From contig NZ_CANMNP010000020.1 of NCBI RefSeq assembly GCF_947499295.1, forward strand, positions 1 to 64,000: DNA of 64,000 nt. Direction: 5' to 3'. This stretch comes from an uncultured Roseibium sp. (lineage in GTDB: Bacteria > Pseudomonadota > Alphaproteobacteria > Rhizobiales > Stappiaceae). Positions 51,844-59,898 of this stretch are shown here, piece by piece. Every line of letters starts with the position of its first letter. The first letter of the stretch is position 1. The translations under genes were made by a program, and so were the position numbers. The notes beneath the pieces are model-generated. The model was not told the DNA's origin and did not search any database. It saw only the letters and a program-made list of their open reading frames with translations.

Positions 51844-52446
51844 TTATTTGGTGGCAGCTTCGTAGAGCTCCAGGACGTAATCCCAGTCAATCATGCTGTC
51901 GACAAAGGCTTCCAGGTATTTCGGACGCGCATTGCGGTAGTCGATGTAATAGGAGTGTTCCCAAACGTCGCAGCCGAGGATTGGCGTTGCACCGTGAACC
52001 AGCGGGTTCTCGCCGTTGGGTGTCTTCATGATCTCAAGCTTGCCGTCTTTCACGGCAACCCATGCCCAACCGGAGCCAAACTGGCCGATGCCGGCAGCAA
52101 TGAAATCAGCACGGAACTTGTCGAAACCGCCCAAATCACTGTCAATTGCGAAAGCAAGCGCCCCCGGCAAAGACGAACCTCCGCCGTTTTTCTTCATCCA
52201 CTTCCAGAAATGGATGTGGTTGTAGTGCTGACCAGCGTTGTTGAAGAGAGGTGCGTTCTTGCCGTAGCTCTCCTTCACAATGTCTTCAAGAGACTTGCCT
52301 TCCAGACCACTGCCGGCAAGCAGCTCATTGCCCTTGGTTACGTAGGCCTGGTGGTGTTTGTCATGATGAAATTCCAGGGTTTCAGCAGACATGTAAGGTG
52401 CCAGGGCATCATATGCATATGGCAAGTCGGGCAATTCGAATGACAT
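51844..52446 (-). CDS. sodB: Fe/Mn superoxide dismutase
   Basis: Protein of 200 residues without signal peptide. Metal ligands are the His in LEFHHDKHHQAYV, the His in NNAGQHYNHIHFW and the DxWEH of DVWEHSYYIDYRNARPKYLEAF. Residue patterns (GSGWAWV, NNAGQHYNH) fit the iron-type or cambialistic branch. It converts superoxide to peroxide and oxygen in the cytoplasm. It has its own terminator. Confidence 0.95.
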   Translation of the reverse strand: MSFELPDLPYAYDALAPYMSAETLEFHHDKHHQAYVTKGNELLAGSGLEGKSLEDIVKESYGKNAPLFNNAGQHYNHIHFWKWMKKNGGGSSLPGALAFAIDSDLGGFDKFRADFIAAGIGQFGSGWAWVAVKDGKLEIMKTPNGENPLVHGATPILGCDVWEHSYYIDYRNARPKYLEAFVDSMIDWDYVLELYEAATK

Positions 52447-52714
52447 GACAAACTCCTCAAAAGGTCAGTGACCGGCGGTCCGGGCGAGCGCCAGAAGAAC
52501 CGCTTCGAGCGGCAAAATAGGATTGCAACGGGCTGTCGGCAAGCATGTAAGGCAAAATAAAAAAAAATATTCTTGTTTTTTTATTCTGCCATCACGCCAG
52601 ATCAAGGGATTTCAGAAAAATGTCTTTATGTGATCCGCAGCACGGCAAGTGTTACTGAGTTTGATATGGTCATGAAAGCTAATAGACCGGAGGCCAAACA
52701 AAAAGGAAAGAGTT
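52447..52714. other. AT-rich region upstream of sodB and small ORF
   Basis: About 270 bases between the sodB start and the small cysteine-rich ORF, AT-rich around 52553-52585. It contains the sodB promoter on the minus strand; no box was recognised. Confidence 0.3.
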
Positions 52715-52900
52715 ATGTCTTTAAAAAACACTTACTCGATTGCCCTTATTGTTTCGGCGACAATCGTAATTGCTGCATTGTTCCCAAAATATACTGAAAA
52801 AAGCGACTGGAGCTCGCTTGATCAATGCTACAACAACTATAAAAGCTGCTGCAATCAGGAACAGAGCCAGCGTCCGGAATTCTGCACGCTCCATGGCTGA
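52715..52900 (+). CDS. Small cysteine-rich membrane or secreted protein
   Basis: 61 residues with an N-terminal hydrophobic segment (YSIALIVSATIVIAALF) followed by a polar part with four cysteines (QCYNNYKSCCNQ, EFCTL), which could form disulfides in the periplasm. AAGGAAAG lies six bases before the ATG. The reading frame is short, so its reality rests on this ribosome site and the sensible signal-like start. No family recognised. Confidence 0.5.
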   Translation: MSLKNTYSIALIVSATIVIAALFPKYTEKSDWSSLDQCYNNYKSCCNQEQSQRPEFCTLHG

Positions 52901-53171
52901 GCAACATTCAGTCTGCCGGACTTTTCAAAAACCAGTTTCCTGAAGTGCTGCCGATCGCCATATGGGCCGATTTCAGTGCTTGAGGTGCCTTGAACGGCTT
53001 CCGTCTGCAGGCACTGCAAGCGGGCACGTTCCAATCACCAAACAAATCAATCAACCCTTAAGTTGACTGATTTGCTATCAGCTGATAATTCATCCATATG
53101 GTTGAATGAATGCCCCGTTCGCGGTTTCCTGAATGTCGGGCCACCCGTCGGACTACGGCAAGGAGGCGATA

Positions 53172-53552
53172 GTGGAATTTGAAAACGTAAACTGGATTGC
53201 AGTTGGTGCGGGCACGGTCGTTGCTTTTTTGTTCGGATGGCTGGTCTATTCTCCCCTGCTCTTCGCAAGACCCTGGGCCCAAGGTTCAGGTGTCGAACTC
53301 AACAAGGACAGCAAGCCACCAATGGGCGCTATGCTGCTCCAGATAATCGGGTTGTTCTTTTTGGCGACCGTGATTGGAATAACCGCAACATTCGATGCGC
53401 TTGTCGCTGCGATTCTCGCCATTTTGGCTGCAGCCGCTTTGACCATCTCCAACGGCGCTTTCTGCAAAAAAAGCAATGCTGCTCTTGCCATAGATGCCGG
53501 CTACATTGCGGGAGCCGGAGTCCTGATGATCCTTGCGCAGGCTCTTCTGTAG
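53172..53552 (+). CDS. DUF1761 membrane protein
   Basis: 126 residues with four predicted helices. The pattern VNWIAVGAGTVVAFLFGWLVYSPLLFARPW is typical of DUF1761, followed by LQIIGLFFLATVIGIT and AILAILAAAALTISNGAF. The GTG at 53172 follows an ideal AAGGAGG site; the frame is open to 53133. Function unknown. Stands alone. Confidence 0.85.
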   Translation: MEFENVNWIAVGAGTVVAFLFGWLVYSPLLFARPWAQGSGVELNKDSKPPMGAMLLQIIGLFFLATVIGITATFDALVAAILAILAAAALTISNGAFCKKSNAALAIDAGYIAGAGVLMILAQALL

Positions 53553-53755
53553 TACAAGCTAGTCCGCATACGCGAAGCAGCAGAAGTCTTCTTTCAAACT
53601 GCTATTGGAGAAATCGGGCCCTGACAGTCCGGCATTTTAGCCTGGGTCCCGATCCGGCTTCAGACCTGGCGAAGCAATCGAAATGCGCTTGAAATTCCAT
53701 CGGCATGAATGACATGGCAAATCGAACGTGGCAATGTCCCTTCCATTCGCGCTAA

Positions 53756-54982
53756 ATGGTGCTGACTGGAATTACCGGAAGCCGCGATACTGGAATGAAA
53801 GCCCTCTCCCGCGATCCGGCCACACTCGCAATCGGCGGTCTTTGCGCGCTCGCCGCAGCCATGGGTATTGGCCGGTTCGTCTACACGCCAATCTTGCCTT
53901 TCATGACAGAAGGCCTGATTCTGCCGGCAGATGAAGCTGGTCTGATCGCCGCCGCGAATTTTCTCGGTTATCTCTCCGGGGCACTTGCCGGCGCGTCGCG
54001 GTTTTTGTCGGGCAGTCCGCGTATGTGGTTCCTTGGCGGATTGCTTGTCAGCGCGCTGACAAGTGCGGCAATGGCTCTGACAACAGCACTTTTTGCATAT
54101 TTGGCAATCCGCTTTCTGAGCGGTATAGCCAGTGCATTTGTACTCGTTTTTTCAACGACTCTGATCCTTGAACGCCTGAACAATGCTGGCCGCGGAGGTC
54201 TCTCCGCCTTGCATTTTGCAGGCGTCGGCTGCGGCATTGCCTTCTCTGCAATGCTGGTCGCCGCCCTTGCGCATACAGGCACTGATTGGCGTGGCCTGTG
54301 GTTGGCGAGTAGCGCGGCGACTTTCGTTTTACTGGTACTGGCGGCAATCCTTGTGCCGGGAAAAAACACATCCACCCCTAAGCCATCCCAAGAGATCCCT
54401 GCAAACGCAAAAAATAGCACGGTAACTACAATAAGTTATCTGGAGCCAGGTCTTGTTCGGTTGATCATTGCCTATGGATTGTTTGGTTTCGGCTATGTGA
54501 TTACCGCGACATTTGTCTCCACGATTGCGCGAACGACACCTGCACTGCAGCCCGCCGAACCTTTTGTGTGGCTTGCCGTCGGCCTATTTGCTGTGCCGTC
54601 GATCTATATCTGGAACAAGGTTGCCCATTCTCTGGGTGCAAGGCGTGCTTTTGCATTGGCCAGTATCATCGAAGCAGCCGGTGTCGCCCTCACAGTGATT
54701 GGTCAAAACCCATCTGTCTTCCTGTTGGGTGCAGCCCTGCTTGGGGGCACGTTCATGGGCATGACCGCACTTGGTCTGATGGAAGGGCGGCGCCTGGCAA
54801 GTGCGGGTGGGCCAGAAGCGATCCGCAGGATGTTGGCCATCCTGACCGCAAGTTTTGGAATTGGCCAGGTAATAGGCCCGTGGTTTGCAGGTTACCTGCA
54901 TAACCTCACCGGTTCATTCGATGGCGCTTCGCTGGCAGCAGCGGCGGCTCTGCTTGTCGCAGCTGCGCTTGCCGTCAGGTAG
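53756..54982 (+). CDS. MFS transporter, YbfB/YjiJ type
   Basis: 408 residues with 12 predicted helices. The N-terminal signature AAAMGIGRFVYTPILPFMTEGLILPADEAGLIAAANFLGYLSGAL marks the YbfB/YjiJ (DUF1228) family of major facilitators; the half-repeat begins near LIIAYGLFGFGYVITATF. Substrate unknown. Start could be the ATG at 53756 or at 53795. The gap to the branched-chain aminotransferase is only about 50 bases, convergent. Confidence 0.87.
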   Translation: MVLTGITGSRDTGMKALSRDPATLAIGGLCALAAAMGIGRFVYTPILPFMTEGLILPADEAGLIAAANFLGYLSGALAGASRFLSGSPRMWFLGGLLVSALTSAAMALTTALFAYLAIRFLSGIASAFVLVFSTTLILERLNNAGRGGLSALHFAGVGCGIAFSAMLVAALAHTGTDWRGLWLASSAATFVLLVLAAILVPGKNTSTPKPSQEIPANAKNSTVTTISYLEPGLVRLIIAYGLFGFGYVITATFVSTIARTTPALQPAEPFVWLAVGLFAVPSIYIWNKVAHSLGARRAFALASIIEAAGVALTVIGQNPSVFLLGAALLGGTFMGMTALGLMEGRRLASAGGPEAIRRMLAILTASFGIGQVIGPWFAGYLHNLTGSFDGASLAAAAALLVAAALAVR

Positions 54983-55033
54983 CCGCATATTTCCTGAGCT
55001 TCAGCTCTGGACACATTGAAATGCATCTGGCGA

Positions 55034-55891
55034 TCAGGAATGCGAGAAGTCCCAATAAAGGTCGCGCGCACGCGATGCAATTGGGCCGGGCTGAAGATCT
55101 CTCTCCTCGATGCGCTTTACCGGAGTGACCTTGTTGTAATTCCCTGTCGAAAAGATCTCATCGGCTTCGAGAAAATCCTGGTAGCCCATTGTGCGCTCGA
55201 ACACATCATAGCCAGCAGATCTGAGCAGCTGAATGATACGCTGGCGTGTGATTCCGTTCAAAAAAGTCCCGTTGGGAGCCGGTGTGTGAACCTTGCCGTC
55301 CTTTGCCATGAAAATGTTGGCGGACGTCAATTCAGCGACATTGCCGAGCATGTCCCGTACCACAGCATTGTCGAAGCCGCGCTCCTTGGCCTCAACCATG
55401 GCTCTGGCATTATTGGGATAAAGGCACCCGGCCTTCGCATTGACCGGCATGCATTCCATTGTCGGCCGTCTATATGGTGACAGCGTGATGCTCATCGCGG
55501 TGTCCCGGGGTGCCATCGGCGCATCAAACAGACAAAGGCAAAAACGAGTGCTGTCCGGATCCCCGGTGATCACACCCGGCCCATCATTTTCCGACCAATA
55601 CATCGGCTTCACATAGATCTGCTGATCGCCTTTGAACTTGGCGCAGCCTTCCTTGGTAAGCTCCACCATTTCACCGACTTTCATGGTCGGCTTTATACCG
55701 AGCGCAAGCGCAGAATCGTTGACGCGCAAGCAGTGCAGATCAATGTCGGGCATGACGCCATCGAAGAAACGGGCTCCGTCAAAAACACTTGACCCCAACC
55801 AGGAGGCATGGGTTCGCGGCCCCATGATAGGCGGATTGCCCGCGTGCCAAGTCCCGTCGATCCAGGTCCATGTGTCACTCCACCCGCTCAT
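55034..55891 (-). CDS. ilvE: Branched-chain amino acid aminotransferase (class IV)
   Basis: 285 residues of fold type IV PLP enzymes. The PLP lysine is K153 in NAKAGCLYPN, the Glu that holds the pyridine is E187 in VAELTSANIF, and the substrate loop begins WLGSSVFDGARFF. It interconverts Val, Leu or Ile and 2-oxo acids; D-amino-acid transaminase activity cannot be excluded from sequence alone. A single gene. Confidence 0.91.
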   Translation of the reverse strand: MSGWSDTWTWIDGTWHAGNPPIMGPRTHASWLGSSVFDGARFFDGVMPDIDLHCLRVNDSALALGIKPTMKVGEMVELTKEGCAKFKGDQQIYVKPMYWSENDGPGVITGDPDSTRFCLCLFDAPMAPRDTAMSITLSPYRRPTMECMPVNAKAGCLYPNNARAMVEAKERGFDNAVVRDMLGNVAELTSANIFMAKDGKVHTPAPNGTFLNGITRQRIIQLLRSAGYDVFERTMGYQDFLEADEIFSTGNYNKVTPVKRIEERDLQPGPIASRARDLYWDFSHS

Positions 55892-56193
55892 GCTTCCTCC
55901 AGTTTTTTCCTGTAGCCGACTGTCCTAGGGACCGACACAACACCGGGCACATCCCAAGGTCAATAGCTTACCGCATGCTTGAAAAAAGTTGCTTTAATTT
56001 TTCCTGAAATGGACGCAACTTGAGACAATTTACTCCATTCTTTAGTCAAAAACGGGAAATTTCTTCCTTCTGGTTGCTTTTCAGGAACTTGGACAGAATT
56101 GGAGACTGCCGCCACGCCATCGTGGTTGAGATGTTGACATCGAGATAGATATGTTCTCTATTTGTTCACATTCTTTAGAAAGAGGCCTGGGAC
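55892..56193. other. Divergent region aminotransferase / VOC gene
   Basis: About 300 bases, AT-rich in the middle. It holds a good candidate promoter for the VOC gene, described separately; no further element was identified. Confidence 0.35.
56134..56162 (+). promoter_or_regulatory. Candidate sigma70-type promoter of VOC gene
   Basis: TTGACA (56134-56139) and TCTATT (56157-56162) are separated by 17 bases, giving a start site near 56169, about 25 bases before the VOC start codon. The region between has ATAGA...TCTAT symmetry that may be an operator. Confidence 0.55.
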
Positions 56194-56625
56194 ATGGAAC
56201 AGCGTATTTCAATGACAACTCTTGCAGTTCCCGATGTTGGAGCTGCCCGCAAATTCTTTGAAAGCGGCCTCGGCTGGAAAGTCAACGCCGCCCCCTCGCC
56301 TGAGGTCGTTTTCTTTCAGGTTATCGGAGGCGTGTTTGCGCTTTATTCGCGTGAAGCGCTGGCCAAGGAAATTGACCGACCGGTCACCGACAATCCGACC
56401 GGTGCGATCACCCTTGCCTGGAACGCTCGCTCCGAAAACGACGTCGAGGAGATGTTTGCCAAAGCAGTCAAGGCCGGGGCAAAACCGATAAAGACGCCCG
56501 AAAAAGCCTTCTGGGGCGGATACAGCTCCTATGTCGAAGTGCCCGGCGGTCACCTGTTGGAAATTGCGCACAATCCCTTCTGGACAATAACCCCGGAAGG
56601 AGCGGTAGAACTTCCAACATCGTAA
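56194..56625 (+). CDS. VOC (glyoxalase/bleomycin resistance) family protein
   Basis: 143 residues with two beta-alpha-beta-beta-beta units: SMTTLAVPDVGAARKFFESGLGWKVN and AFWGGYSSYVEVPGGHLLEIAHNPFW. Metal ligands are not certain: the first strand has Thr-Leu rather than His, the last has an E in LEIAHNP. Bacterial members may be dioxygenases, isomerases or binding proteins. Co-directed with the haloacid dehalogenase gene, 106 bases apart. Confidence 0.88.
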   Translation: MEQRISMTTLAVPDVGAARKFFESGLGWKVNAAPSPEVVFFQVIGGVFALYSREALAKEIDRPVTDNPTGAITLAWNARSENDVEEMFAKAVKAGAKPIKTPEKAFWGGYSSYVEVPGGHLLEIAHNPFWTITPEGAVELPTS

Positions 56626-56731
56626 TCCGGCTTGAGCCTATGCCACTTTTGTCGCATATCAGCGTGCTTGACGCACGGTCCGCCAGAGGCTTCTCTGCCG
56701 CGGTTCATTTTAAGGCGATGGAGATCCGGGT

Positions 56732-57394
56732 ATGGCACATGCCGCTTTTGTGTTTGACGCTTATGGCACCCTATTTGACGTGCATGCAGCTGTGCGTAAA
56801 CACGCATCGAAACTCGGCCCAGACGCGCAAAAACTCTCGTCTCTGTGGCGTGAAAAGCAACTCGAATACTCCTGGGTTCGCGCTCTCATGGGTCAGTACA
56901 AAGACTTCTGGGAGCTGACACAACAGGGACTGGATACGGCTTTTGCGCTTGTTCCCTCGGCAGACCAATCACTTCGGGACGACTTGTTGAGCGCTTATTG
57001 GGAATTGGACTGTTATCCTGAGGTTCCCCAGGTTTTAACCGATCTGAAAGCGACAGGAGCAAAGATCGCTATCCTTTCGAATGGGTCACCTGCAATGCTG
57101 GAGGCAGCTGCGAAGGCCTCCGGACTGAGCGATCTGTTCGACGAGATCTTTTCGGTCGACGATCTGAAGACATTCAAGACCGACCCGCAGGTTTATGAAA
57201 TGGTCACGACCCAATTCAGGATCTATCCTGAAGAGGTTTCCTTTCAGTCGTCCAACCGATGGGATATTGCCGGTGCAACTGCATTCGGCTTTCGCACGGT
57301 CTGGATGAACCGGACAGGCATGCCGGACGAATATCAGGACCTTGCCCCGAAGGCCGTGCTTGCGGACCTGACAGGCTTGATCGCCCTGGGCTAA
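56732..57394 (+). CDS. Haloacid dehalogenase type II (HAD superfamily)
   Basis: 220 residues of the (S)-2-haloacid dehalogenase family. The nucleophile is D9 in FVFDAYGTLFDV; other motifs are LSNGSP, FKTDPQVY and SSNRWDIAGATAFGF, all as in L-DEX. It hydrolyses 2-haloacids such as 2-chloropropionate, or a natural analogue, in the cytoplasm. GGAG precedes the ATG. It ends before a hairpin with a short T-run. Confidence 0.93.
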   Translation: MAHAAFVFDAYGTLFDVHAAVRKHASKLGPDAQKLSSLWREKQLEYSWVRALMGQYKDFWELTQQGLDTAFALVPSADQSLRDDLLSAYWELDCYPEVPQVLTDLKATGAKIAILSNGSPAMLEAAAKASGLSDLFDEIFSVDDLKTFKTDPQVYEMVTTQFRIYPEEVSFQSSNRWDIAGATAFGFRTVWMNRTGMPDEYQDLAPKAVLADLTGLIALG

Positions 57395-57415
57395 GTTGCT
57401 GCTGAACGAGACCAC

Positions 57416-57441
57416 CGGCAGGGTTTCCCTGCCGATGATTT
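57416..57441 (+). terminator. Terminator of the haloacid dehalogenase gene
   Basis: CGGCAGGG pairs with CCCTGCCG across a 3-base loop, followed by ATGATTTTA. It also separates the gene from the convergent outer membrane protein gene. Confidence 0.75.
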
Positions 57442-57462
57442 TACCTGATTGGTTTTCCTTGA

Positions 57463-58203
57463 TCAAAACGAGCGCGACAAGCCGATCATGAACCTATGAT
57501 TGCCGGATGTGCGCTTGACGCTCGTGCCGCCGTAATTTGCCTTGTCGTCGACAATGCCTGTCACACTGTAGTCGGCGCGAAGTCTCCATTTGTCCTTCAC
57601 GGCAACCTCAAGACCGGCTCCCAGCACAGGGCCGAGGGATACGGAGGAGCGTTCCTTGCCATTGGCTTCAAGGCTGTGTTCCGTTGCAGCCAGACCGACG
57701 CTGACATAAGGCATGAAATTTCGGATTGGCAGCCCCGCCCTCGCCTTGGCACTGGCAGTCCACTTTGCGCCGGTTTTGACATTGCCCAAAACTGAATGCC
57801 GGGTTGTCTCGCGCCCGCCGAGATAAGTGGCACTGCCCTCAACACCAAGCACAAATCGAGACACATGCCAGTTGTAACCTCCAAAAAGGCCAAAGGCAGC
57901 ATCCAGTCGTGAAACGTCCTTCGTTCGCCGATTTGCCTTGACCTCCGTCACCGTTTGAGACGGCCCTGCCTCAAACCCCAAATAGGGTCCCGCCCAAATA
58001 GACGTGGGGGCTGGAATGGGATCGAAACCAGGTGCCTCGAAGTCTCCGAGATCGGCCGCCCTGGCTCCCGAGACGAGCAGGATCAGCACAACACACAAAA
58101 TGACAGGCTCTATCAGCCAGTGACAGCGTAGTTTCCGCAGGACCGGGGAACGCCGCAGTTTGGCCGGAACAAAAAAAACATAATTGGCAAAAGAACTTAC
58201 CAT
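57463..58203 (-). CDS. Outer membrane beta-barrel protein (Omp25/31-like)
   Basis: 246 residues: a long signal peptide (about 49 residues, ending SGARA) and an 8-stranded barrel of the outer membrane beta-barrel family, opening with IWAGPYLGFEAGPS and ending with the C-terminal Phe (IGLSRSF) typical of barrel insertion. It resembles Omp25/31 and the heme-binding or porin-like small barrels of Rhizobiales. Divergent from the DUF2975 pair; the region between has repeated AT-rich boxes. Confidence 0.87.
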   Translation of the reverse strand: MVSSFANYVFFVPAKLRRSPVLRKLRCHWLIEPVILCVVLILLVSGARAADLGDFEAPGFDPIPAPTSIWAGPYLGFEAGPSQTVTEVKANRRTKDVSRLDAAFGLFGGYNWHVSRFVLGVEGSATYLGGRETTRHSVLGNVKTGAKWTASAKARAGLPIRNFMPYVSVGLAATEHSLEANGKERSSVSLGPVLGAGLEVAVKDKWRLRADYSVTGIVDDKANYGGTSVKRTSGNHRFMIGLSRSF

Positions 58204-58266
58204 CGAGGATCTCGCTTGAGTTTTGAGTCTTACCTCGCTTCACAACTTTCATAAATTAATGTGAAA

Positions 58267-58325
58267 CGATAATTTTAAAATTGATAGCGATAATTTTTTT
58301 GTCAATAGCAATATCAAAATTATTG
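58267..58325. promoter_or_regulatory. Repeated CGATAATTTT boxes upstream of DUF2975 genes
   Basis: CGATAATTTT occurs at 58267-58276 and again at 58288-58297, exactly 21 bases (two helical turns) apart. A near-identical inverted copy, AAAATTATTG, lies at 58316-58325. This array sits between the divergent barrel gene and the DUF2975/XRE operon and could be the operator of the small XRE protein. Confidence 0.55.
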
Positions 58326-58384
58326 CATTTCGCTGGCTTGCGCTGTAGACACACCACCAAGTGAGTTACCTATCGGAGCAACCA

Positions 58385-58966
58385 ATGAACGATCAGGAAT
58401 GGGCAGAGAGAGAAATACGGCTAACGAGAATCCGAAGGCTGTCCGCGTTCATGAAATGGACGGTGACTCTGGTTCTTGCCCTTATGGTATTGCTTGGCGC
58501 GGTAATTCTTTTTGAAGTTGCCATGCCAAGCAATCTGTTGATCGACCCGAATGAAACGATCGACATTGCAGAAGTCGAACGCAAGATTGGTGACATTCCA
58601 TACGGCCAACGTTTGGGAATCGCTGCGCTTCTTTGGGTAGCGATCGCCTGCCTTTCCCTGTCGATCTGGAATATTCGACAGGTTTTCAAACGTTTCCAGA
58701 TGATGGAATTTTTCTCTCCCAAGACGCTTGCCAACGTCATTTCCATTGGTGTCTGGCTGATCATCTTTGCTGTTTTTGACCTGATCAGCGATCCGATTGG
58801 TTCGGTGATCCTGACCTACGATCTGCCTCCTGGTGAACGCTCTATGGAAGTCTCGCTCGATGGCGCGGAAATTTTCTGCTTCATCCTGGGCGCGCTCATG
58901 CTTCTCTTTGGCTGGATCCTGCGCGAAGCAGCCCTGATCGCCGACGAGAACCGGCAGTTCGTCTGA
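58385..58966 (+). CDS. DUF2975 membrane protein, copy 1
   Basis: 193 residues with four predicted helices (around 25-45, 80-100, 115-140 and 160-185). The C-terminal block EIFCFILGALMLLFGWILREAALIADENRQ is the DUF2975 signature. The ATG at 58385 follows GGAG; the frame is open from 58361. The next gene is a clear tandem paralogue. Function unknown; in Bacillus, DUF2975 proteins pair with small XRE regulators. Confidence 0.86.
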   Translation: MNDQEWAEREIRLTRIRRLSAFMKWTVTLVLALMVLLGAVILFEVAMPSNLLIDPNETIDIAEVERKIGDIPYGQRLGIAALLWVAIACLSLSIWNIRQVFKRFQMMEFFSPKTLANVISIGVWLIIFAVFDLISDPIGSVILTYDLPPGERSMEVSLDGAEIFCFILGALMLLFGWILREAALIADENRQFV

Positions 58967-58988
58967 TGCGGGACTGGAGATCAATCAG

Positions 58989-59570
58989 ATGATGCGAATG
59001 GAAGCGGTTGGCGGGTCTTCACGCCAGCGACGTATTCGGTTCCTTGCAAGGTCCTTGAAATGGGGTGTATCGATCTGTGTGCTGGGGTTGGTGATTATCG
59101 CTCTTGTGAGTGTGCTCTCCATCCTTGTTCCCTCGTTCGCAGCTCAGATAGGTCAGGCTGCCATTTCAATCGATGAGACAGAACGTTTGCTTGCCGACAT
59201 GCCAGTTGGAATGCGCGCAGCTCTGGCGACACTCGTCCTTGTCACACTCACACTTGTGTCCGGCGCGCTCTGGAGTTTGCGAAACCTGTGTCAGCAGTTT
59301 CAAAAAATGGATTTCTTTTCCCTGAAGACTTCAGAAGCCATTGTAGTCCTCGGTATCTGGCTTATCTCCTACGCCGTTTTTGATGTGGCCAGTGAACCAG
59401 TTACCTGGCTCATCCTCGGGCTGGACTTTGCAGGTGGCGAAAGGATTATTGACGTCGCCGTTGATGGTGAGGAAATATTTTGCATGATTCTCGGAGCACT
59501 CCTGCTCCTCTTCGGATGGATCATGCGCGAGGCCGCTCTGCTTGCAGAAGAAAACAGACAAATAATATAG
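58989..59570 (+). CDS. DUF2975 membrane protein, copy 2
   Basis: 193 residues, a tandem duplicate of the preceding gene with the same helix pattern and an almost identical end (EIFCMILGALLLLFGWIMREAALLAEENRQ). The N-terminal halves have diverged more. It begins 22 bases after the first copy and is followed 23 bases later by a small XRE regulator, so the three form an operon. Confidence 0.86.
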   Translation: MMRMEAVGGSSRQRRIRFLARSLKWGVSICVLGLVIIALVSVLSILVPSFAAQIGQAAISIDETERLLADMPVGMRAALATLVLVTLTLVSGALWSLRNLCQQFQKMDFFSLKTSEAIVVLGIWLISYAVFDVASEPVTWLILGLDFAGGERIIDVAVDGEEIFCMILGALLLLFGWIMREAALLAEENRQII

Positions 59571-59593
59571 CAACGGTGCACCGGGAACCCATC

Positions 59594-59809
59594 ATGCCAA
59601 TCATCATTGAACTGGATGTCATGCTCGCCCGTCGCAAGATGCGTTCAAAAGAGTTGGCCGAGCGCATCGGAATCACGGAACAGAATGTCTCGCTGCTCAA
59701 ATCCGGCAAGGTGAAGGGCGTGCGGTTTGAAACGCTTGAAAAGATCTGCGAAGTGCTGGACTGCCAACCAGGCGATATTCTGATCTATGAGCCAGAGCCT
59801 GATAGCTGA
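59594..59809 (+). CDS. Small XRE-family helix-turn-helix regulator (YozG-like)
   Basis: 71 residues, the short Cro/CI-type regulator that accompanies DUF2975 in many bacteria. It reads MPIIIELDVMLARRKMRSKELAERIGITEQNVSLLKSGKVKGVRFETLEKICEVLDCQPGD, a complete helix-turn-helix with the DUF2975-partner ending ILIYEPEP. Predicted to regulate its own operon, possibly through the repeated CGATAATTTT boxes. The frame is open from 59480 inside the previous gene. Confidence 0.92.
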   Translation: MPIIIELDVMLARRKMRSKELAERIGITEQNVSLLKSGKVKGVRFETLEKICEVLDCQPGDILIYEPEPDS

Positions 59810-59898
59810 ACCTGCACGCATCGTGAGCAAACACCTCAATACAAGGCTCTCCTGCCCCACTCCCGTTTGAGCAGCAAAGCCTTTATCCATCGAGGTCG

